From NCBI GenBank assembly GCA_024803745.1, contig JANJXV010000024.1, positions 4,868,106-4,932,105 of the forward strand: a DNA stretch of 64,000 nt, written 5' to 3'. The position numbers and the translations under genes are program-made. The notes beneath the pieces were generated by a model. That model did no database searches and was not told the origin of the DNA. It saw only the letters and a list, made by a program, of their open reading frames with translations. Origin of the DNA: Megascapheus bottae (lineage: Eukaryota; Chordata; Mammalia; Rodentia; Geomyidae). This document shows, one piece after another, positions 48,401 through 57,400 of this stretch. How positions within the stretch are numbered: position 1 is the first letter of the stretch; each line of letters starts with the position of its first letter.

Positions 48401-51400
48401 GCACTCACTCTGCCTCTTCCTGTTCTCCTTCCCAACACCGCTCACTTGCTGGAGGTTTAAGATGTACAAGAAAAGCAAACTTCTGTTTTGTTTAAGCTCT
48501 AATCACTCTAGTTTTATAAAAGTAGAGACATTTATCTAATATCAGTTAGCCATGTTTTCTCAGTATTATTGATAGAAGTTCACAGTAAAAGCATCTAGAT
48601 ATGGATGGGTCATTTCTTCCTGTACCGCTGATTATTTATTTGATGTTACATCCTTGTTAAATGACAGTTGCTCTCTCCCAAATCTGCAATATGTTAGTAG
48701 TTACTGGTTTCTAAGGACTCACTCCTGGATGGGGACACAATTCCATCCTTCAAAGAAGGGGATGGGGAAGAAAAGTATCAGGGCACAGAATGGGTAGAGA
48801 TGGAAGCTGAAGGTCTCTTGGCAGTGTCAACGTACCAGCCTGAGGTAGTTCTGTAGCATCGGGAGAGGAATCATGGATGCATATGTCACACTACTAAGGC
48901 AGCCTTCTTGGGGACCTAAAAGAAATGAATTCACAGAAGGAAAGTTGGCGCTTCCTTGTTAAATATTCATAAACAAAGCACAACAGAATCTGAGAGAGGC
49001 AGAAGGGGAAAGATCCAGTGGTGATGCTCCCCTCCTTTTCCTGGGAATCCAGGGGATAGAAATAGCTACCCAAGATGCTCCCATGAACCACCTAAGCCAT
49101 GATGAAAGCAAAGCCTCTGCTGACCCTGAAACAGATCCAAATAGGGACAGATTGGGGTTGTGTCAGTGACCCAAAACCAGATGACAGAACTCACCAAAGT
49201 GGGTATAATAAAGGGTCCCTTCCAAGCTGGGCTTTCCTTGGGCTACCAATTACTGGGTGCCTTCCTTCCATCTGTTTTCTAACCCATGCTCTTCATCAGG
49301 AAGCAAATAGACCAGACTTCAAATATCATAAGATGGTCTGCCCAGACAGGAGATCTGCTTGTGACTTCTACCATCAGTAGCTAAGAGGCTTGCTTCTACT
49401 TCCTAGATTCCTTACTCTTACTTTCAAATTAAGTTTGCCACTGTTCCCACTTCTGCCTCATAATGCTTTATTTTGTAGAGAGAAAGAACTTAAACTTAGA
49501 ATAAAATAAAATGGTATTTTTGTGGATTTTGTGCATAGCACTGACATGTGGCCATGTAGCATAAGGGTGGCATTGGCTTTGTGAAAATACAGTGGTATTT
49601 GTACTGCACCCTCACAGTAACAGCTAGGGCATCCAGATTTCAACCCCAACTCTATGGTTGCTGTCTTATAGCTGCGTTCAATACTTTATTGTCCACAAGC
49701 AAACATTATCGTAGATAAATCCAGGTCCACAGAACGATATAGCCCTGGCCAATGTTAATAAACAAATCAGTGGTCTCCCTTTAGGACCCCAGTCTACCCC
49801 AACTAATGTCCCCCTCTCAATACCACTGAACATTAAGGAATTTTCTAAATATTTTTTCAGACTAAATATTTTTTCACAGTCCAGCCTCAGGTATGGAAAA
49901 CACATGAAGTCAGTAATGCTTTAGAAACCAGGATCCAAAATTAAGTATAGTTATGTTTGCCAGATAGTAGGTATTGTTTCTAATGAGGGATATAAATCAT
50001 CATCAGGACCAGAGACAATGCTTCTGCTTTTAGCTCCCTGCAATCAAATGTTTCAGGAAACATCAGGAGTCACATGTGTGTGGCTGGAAGACAAAGATCT
50101 GAGGTATAGGAAATGTAAAACACATGGAGCATCACCTGGGTGAGGAACTAATTACCTGACAAAAGCACGGTGACCTGTTCCACTTTTGCCTTCCTCACAA
50201 AGTCCCATGGGGACTGGCTGACGCTCTGACCAGTTGACCATGGCATATTTCCTAGTTCAAAATAAGATGAAGTAAAATGTTAAGGACAACTTAAAAGCCT
50301 AGGTTTTCATAAAAATACAGGCTCTTTTTTTATTTGTGGGGACACTCAGGACTCCATGGTCTAGATCATGACAGGATCACACAGAACCCATAAAGGGTGG
50401 CACAAGGGTGATAAACTGCCTACAGAATTTTTTGTTGCAACTCAAAAGGGTTAATGTCTCAAAACTAGTCCATGATTCTTCAAATGTCTGTTTCACAAGG
50501 TCCAAGCACCTTTTTTTTTAAAATCAAAGCTAGTATGCTTTAATCTCTGTGGCCCTAACAAATTTTAGATTCCAGGCAGGGAGGGGATAACTCAGGTGCT
50601 AAGAATCATGGAAGCTCCTCCCAGTCCATTTGAGACAGTGGCTCACTTAGTGGCACAGGCTGGTCATAAGCTTGCTGTACAGTACACACTGGCCTTCAAC
50701 TCATGAGCCTCTTGCCTCAGCTTTGTGCATGTGAGCATGTAGCATACCCAGCTGAACCATGATTGCCACTGTGTGGGGAAAAAAGTGTGCCTGGTAATCA
50801 TTTGTGAATTCTTTCTCTAATTTTAATTTAAAATTGCATAACAGTCCAATAAAAATAATACTTTTACTAGTATACCAAAGGCCCATAAATGTATCCAGTT
50901 TCTCTAAAGCTTTTGGAGATATAGAGACAGAGAGGCACAGAGACAGACAGACAGACAGACAGACAGAGAGGGAAGCAATGGCCCATGCCTGTGATCTTAG
51001 CTACTCAGGAGGCTGAGATCTGAGGATCAAGGTTCAAAGCCAGCCTAGGCACAACAGGACCTGAGACTCTTATCACAAATTAGCCTCTAGAAAATGGGAA
51101 GTGGGGCTTGGCTCAAGGGTAGGGTGGGAGCTTTGAGCTGAAGAGCTCAGGGACAATGCCTAAGCCAAGTTCAAGCCAGTTCAAGGGGGGGTGGTGAGAG
51201 CAAGTTTGCACGATAATCAGATAGAAACTGTGGTAGAAACTGATATGCTGAAGGCTTGCCTTTTTCTTGTGCTTCACCATTCCTTTCCAACCTGGTGCTA
51301 CTAAAAGTGCACAAGCTTTCCTCTCAATGAACTGACTGCTCTGAGCCTTAGCTGTATACCTCAGCAAGTCCTCTATTATCTAGTTAGCTGTACAATGAGG

Positions 51401-54400
51401 CTTTGGTAAGGACTGTTCATAAAGTACCCAGCATAGACCTAGCAAAGAAAATGCCCCATAGACCTTACTTCTCCTGGTCCAAGAGGGAAATCACTAACCA
51501 GGGACAAATAACGCTTACAGAACATGTATTGTGCTCAGTAGGCAACAAATGGTATCTTCCCAAATTCAATTTTGGAAGTCTATTTTATGCTATCAAGCAG
51601 AAACCAAGAGTTTTCACTCTAACCCATCCTGTGTAGGAACTCTAAATGCATCTTCACTAAAGCATGTCTTCCAGCTCCCCTTCATCAGGACACTCATCCT
51701 GGAGGTAAGGTGATAATGCACTGCAGGCTTGGCTCAGCCTGAAGGCAGATTTGGAGAGACGTTCACGATCTGTGCATTAGAACAAGCAGCTGTGTGTGTG
51801 GTTTGTTTCTTGCATTTATTTAGAATAGCAAGTGTAATCACAAAGCCTCATCAAAGGCTTTCAGGCTCTTTATTCTCTACTATTATTTGAGGCATAAAAG
51901 CATTTTTATATTAACAGGCTGCATTATGTAATGGCTACATTGTGAGTACTCAGCTGCCACATGTGAGCTTTGAATGTGTTTAATCAATGAACTATTGATA
52001 AAGGTTATAAAACCCACAAACATAAATGAATTCAGACACGGAACGTTCCCTTCATTATAGGATGGTGGATACCTAGAGTGATTGCTCGTATGCTGCTTGC
52101 ACCAAGGCCAATGTTGGAGTCAGTGGTGTTATTAAGTGTCACATCTTCCAGACTCCACCATCCATCAGCAGAGATTGCTTGGAAGTGATTTGTCAGAGCT
52201 TGACTCACTGCTTTAGAAAAATCATCCCATGATGTCTGTTTGCGGATATTTAAAGTGCATATTGTGTTCTCACACGCCAAGTCATCCGAGCCATCATTGC
52301 CTGGTGGAATCTCACCCACAGAAATCCTTAAGGGTATTTTAAGAGCATCTGTTAGAAGAATACAAGAAATATTCATTTAAAAAGATTTGGCAGGAATAAA
52401 ATAACCCCAGAGAAGTTATTATACAAAATAAACAGATTTGGCTATATTAAAAACAAAACAAAGGGCTAAGCATGGTGGTGTATGCCTTCACGGTCTGCCA
52501 GGGTCCATGTACTGAGACTTTCTGTCTTGAAACCACCAAATAAATAAATGAATGAGTAAATAAATGAGAGAAAAACATGGGAAGGGGGAACAATGTGCAA
52601 GAAGTAATGTACTCACTACTTTATGAATTGAATCTTTTTAAAAATGGAGTAAACTTTGCTCTCCCAATCTTTTCTCACTTTCTTTAAGGGTGGGTATTAT
52701 ATGATCTGTTTCTATCATTGTATCTTTTAGTCTTTTTAATTTCATTGACTCCTCCTTCCTTTCATTAAGATTCCCAAGTCATTAAATGAAAACTTCTAAG
52801 CAAACTAGAGCCCTTCCTTAACTAACTTTCCTATATTATCTTTACCTTTATAGACAAGGTCATGAGCAAGTCAGTTCTCACTAATCTGGGTCAGTAAGTT
52901 TAAGACATGTTTCTTTTGCAAAATGGAAGGATGCACACAAATTATTATAAAGAGTAAATAAAATTAATTTGTAATGAAGTCAACACACTATTTGATAATA
53001 GTAATCAGTATATCAGCAATTTTCTTTTTATGTTGTTGGGAATCTGAAATCCAGCGTTTAGCACATGCTCATCAAGGGCCCTACCACTGAACTACAACCT
53101 CAGCCTAAAAGCAGAACCATCTTTCTCTGCAACACCTCTCAGTGGCTCCACTGGGGCAGCAATACCCCATGTACTTCTAATTCTCATGCATTAAATCATA
53201 TGTTTATTAAGAATTTGTTAGTGTTTGGTCACAAATCTCCTATGTCTCTTGAACTCATTACTGTAATTAGTGAACTTAATAAAATTCTGTAACATCAACT
53301 TTAAGATAAAATTAAAAAAATAATAAGGGCTGGGAGTTTGGCCTATTGGTAGAGTGCTTGCCTATCATGCACAAAGACCCAGGTTCGAGCCTTGGTACCA
53401 CACACAGAGAAAAGCCAGAAGTGGTGCTCTGGTTCAAGTGGTAGAGCACTAGCCTTGAAGAAAGGCTCTGAGTTCAGTCCCTAGGACTGGCAAAAAAAAA
53501 AAAAAAAAAAAAACATGTGTAGGATGGTCTTAGCAGAGGATCACAATGGCTCAATACCATGAGCATACGACCATATAAATACTTATCAAAACTCCAAGAA
53601 CCTGAAACAAGGTTTTTTTTTTATTGTACTGTGAGTAGGTATTTTTTAAATTCATTTTCCCTCTTTGGTTTGTTCCTGTTGCCACTGTTATTTCTGTACC
53701 CTTTGTATATTATATAAGTTTGTCTGCCTTGGGGAAGGGAAGGGGAATCACAGAAAAGGTAAGACAAAAAGTGAATCAATGCAACAGTGATAACTCACTA
53801 AACATTATGTTGGAAATTAATTTTCCAACTTATGGGGCTGGGGCAGGGATTGGAAGGGGGAAAGTGGGAGAATGAGAGAGGGGGTAACAGTGTTTAAAAA
53901 GAAATATACTCATTACCTGACTTATGTAACTGCAATCCTTCCGTATATCATCTTTCCAAAAAAGGTAACATCAACTTTATAATAAAATTTTTAAAAAGTA
54001 AGGGCTGGGAATTTGGCCTAGTGGTAGAGTGCTTGCCTAGCATGCATGAAGACCCGGGTTCGATTCCTCGGTACCACATACATAGAAAAAATCTGAAAGT
54101 GGTGCTATGACTCAAGTGGTGGAGCATTAACCTTGAGAAAGCCCAAGGAAAGTGTTCAGGCCCTGAGTTCAAGCCCCAGGACTGGAAAACAAAAAAAAAA
54201 TTTAAAGAAAAGTAACGTCAGGTTCCATCAGTTTATGGATTTAAAAAAAAATAAATTTCAATTTAAATTAAAAACAGTGACACAGGAATAAACCAAATGG
54301 CTGAAGAAGGGCACAAAAACCTCCACAATCAGTACAATAAAAAAAATTTAGGCTGCATGGTTTCCCTCATTTGTAATAATTAAAATGTACCTACAAATCT

Positions 54401-57400
54401 ACAAATAAATTAAATGGATAGTAAAAAGAAAAAAACAAGTACGTTTGGACATGATTAATTAAACAGCACTCTAAACATTTACAGTGAGAACAAAGGAAGA
54501 TATTCTTAGGAGAGGATCACAAGGGTTTCATTCCCTATGTTTGAGCATATGACAATATAAAATGATGTTTATTGAATTTTTACTCTTAAACTAAGTTGAG
54601 TACTTTAGAGACATTCAATGCAGTTGCTTAGAAATCCCATCTATTAAGTATGTGAAAACTATACAAACTTAGGAAAAAGGAATGTAACTGTAACCCCTCT
54701 ATATATTATTTGAACAATAAAAAAATAATAAAATAAAAAATAATAAACAAGGAGTATTCTCTAGACACTACTTATGTTTTTTTTTTGCAAGTCCTGGGCT
54801 TGGGCTCAGGGCATCGAGCACTGTCCTTGGGTTTTTGTTTTTTTTTTCTCAAGGCAAGAGCTCTACCACTTGAGCTGTAGCACCACTTCTGGCTTTTTTC
54901 TATGTATGTGGTACTGAGGAATCGAACATGAGTCTTCATGCATCCTAGGCAAGCACTCTACATCACTAGGCCAAATTCCCGGTCCCTCTAGACACTACTT
55001 TTAGCTTGCCTTGCAAGTATGTTTAAATGTTCAAACATTAGAAATTATGGAGCAGATGTAGTAAAAGTGTGGTTTACTCAAAGACATGGAATTTCAGTTA
55101 GCAAAACCACACTGAAAACCTTATAAAAGTTGGTGAGAGAATTATGATTATGATTTAGTACCGAAATGAAGTGTTTTGTGATATGTCTTTGAATGATCCT
55201 TGTGTATAATGGCCTTTTCCTTCAGTAAAGTGTTGCTTCATTTCCCAATTGTCAATTCTGTTATCATAGAATCTGACATTAGTGACCTCCTGGCACACTG
55301 ATGGAGTCTTACTGGGTTTCCTATAGCTCAGATGTGGCTTTTTCCTTTCATATTTTTCCTTTGCTGGTCCCTCTACTTCTTCCAGAGTTTCTAATAGCAA
55401 GGTTTCAGAATTATTGTTTTTCTGTGTTCACACCCTTAGTGATATCAAGTTCCATGCCTTTTAAATATCATCGACTAACTACTGATTCTCAAAATCTTAA
55501 CATCCAGTTCGTCCTCATCTGAACATTTTCCTGCTGCTTTGGTGCAGATGGTCTCACAGGCATTTCCAATTCAGACATCTAAAACCATAGTCCTGCTCAT
55601 CATTAGAGAAGACTGCATCAACCCTGACAGCTTTCACTTTTGCTGGTGATGGCAACCTCATCCTGCCAGATACTCAGGCTGAACATGCATTTATCCATTA
55701 TTCCCTCACTCTTATGCTTCTCCTACCCATCAGGAAGTTCTGGTAAGCCTCCATTTTGCATCTTCAGAGCTTAATTACTCCTCACTACACCTCATCGGCT
55801 ACAATCCTACTGTAAGATATCACACCTTCTCGCACATGGTATTCTAGTCATGTCCTCAGGGATGGCAATGATTCTGCCCATGACCTTGTTGGTCAAATGG
55901 GTAGTGATTGTTAAAACACATATCATCCTAATCACCACTGTCACTGCTTTAAGTCTTCACAATGATTTATAATTTCTAGAGAGATCAGGATTCCACCCAA
56001 GCCTGTTTTCCTATTTGCTTCCCATGCTCAGTCAAACCAAATAATTTTGCCCATCTTAAAGCTCCTCAGACATCTCAGGTACCTCCAACCTTAAGGACTC
56101 TTTCCTCTTGATAGTCCCACTGAAAACACTACCTGAAACACTTAAACATCATCCCTACTCATTTCCTTCAAGCTTGCTTAAACGTTTTACCAGTAAGGCT
56201 ACCTCAACGACCATTTAAAACTGCACACGTCCTTACTCACAGTGCCTCTTAGGCACTGTCATGGCTCATCTCACCACTTCACAATATCATCTGTAGAGAA
56301 TTATTTCTTACATTTAATGTTCATTTCCTGTCTTGCAGCGTTTGAATAGGAGCTTTGTGATGTATCTGATGTATCCCATGTGGCTAAGGTAGTCACTGGC
56401 ACATTCAAGAGCTCAGTACTTATCTGCTGAATGCATACATGAAAGGGTAGGATTCTATAAGTGTTTCCTTCTACCTCTCCCTGTAATTCATGGTTTAAAA
56501 CAATCAGCTCCTGCTCACAGAGCTACAAGAAATTTGTTTCCCTGTAACTCATAACTTCTTATTTGTCAAATGGAAATAACACTACATTTTAAATGTCACC
56601 CTTACCTACTTCTCTCATGAAGTTTCTATGCTTACTCCTGTTTACATTATTCCTTTCTGAATTTTCTTCCTATTGAAGTCGTCTAATTTTTTTGGGGGGG
56701 GGGCTCACTGTTGCTCTCTCTTTTCTGTCCTTAAGGTTTAGGTTTCTCTGGGCTTGGCCCTTATCCTTCATATCACTGTTGGCTAACAACACATGGAAAA
56801 CTTAACACAATCATGCTCCTCTTTCTCCAGGCCCAATCTCAGGTCTAGATAGTTCAGACCTTCTTCTCTATTTGATAATAGTCATAGTCCCTTCTCCTCT
56901 AGGACATTCTACAAAAGGAATTATTTCTTCATTACTCATCTCTCATTTCCTCATTTACTGGACAACACGCAAGATTAAGCCCAAATTTATCCACAGGATT
57001 GAGCTAAAAGGAAGTCAAGGCCTTTTACGACCTGACCCTGGGCTATATTTCCACTCAACTTCTTCCTTTTCCCTGTTCGGCAGATGGTTGTGCCTCCAGG
57101 TCCTTGTTGGCTCACAGGGATAGATTCTATGAGATTAGTCTAATTTTTTGATCCTCATTCTAACCTCACTTCCTCCTGAACTACTTTAGAGGTACTCATA
57201 ACAATTACAGGCTTAGAGCTATCATTTGAAAACTTTATACAAGATGGTATAATTTATGTATCCTTTTGTAACTTTCTCTTTCTCTGGACATGTTTAATGT
57301 ATATGGTGATTTACAGATCAAAATTTAAGTATTCTGTTGCCGGGAGTTTGGCCTAGTAGTAGAGTGCTTGCCTAGCATGCACGAAGACCCAGGTTCGATT

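Larger units (their letters stand above)
40459..48835 (-). other. CTTNBP2: CTTNBP2 intron (8.4 kb)
   Basis: Donor CTG|GTACGT, acceptor GTTTGCCAACAG. It holds a SINE, a twin-primed L1, three B1-ID SINEs, MIR remnants and a CTCF-like motif at 42168. A 132-codon minus-strand frame (48080-48478) has no recognisable product and no splice context. Confidence 0.85.
50252..52072 (-). other. CTTNBP2: CTTNBP2 intron (1.8 kb)
   Basis: Donor CTAG|GTATCC, acceptor TTATTTTGAACTAG. Contains a CAGA microsatellite, a B1-ID SINE and an old reversed B1 piece (about 50640-50760). Confidence 0.83.
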
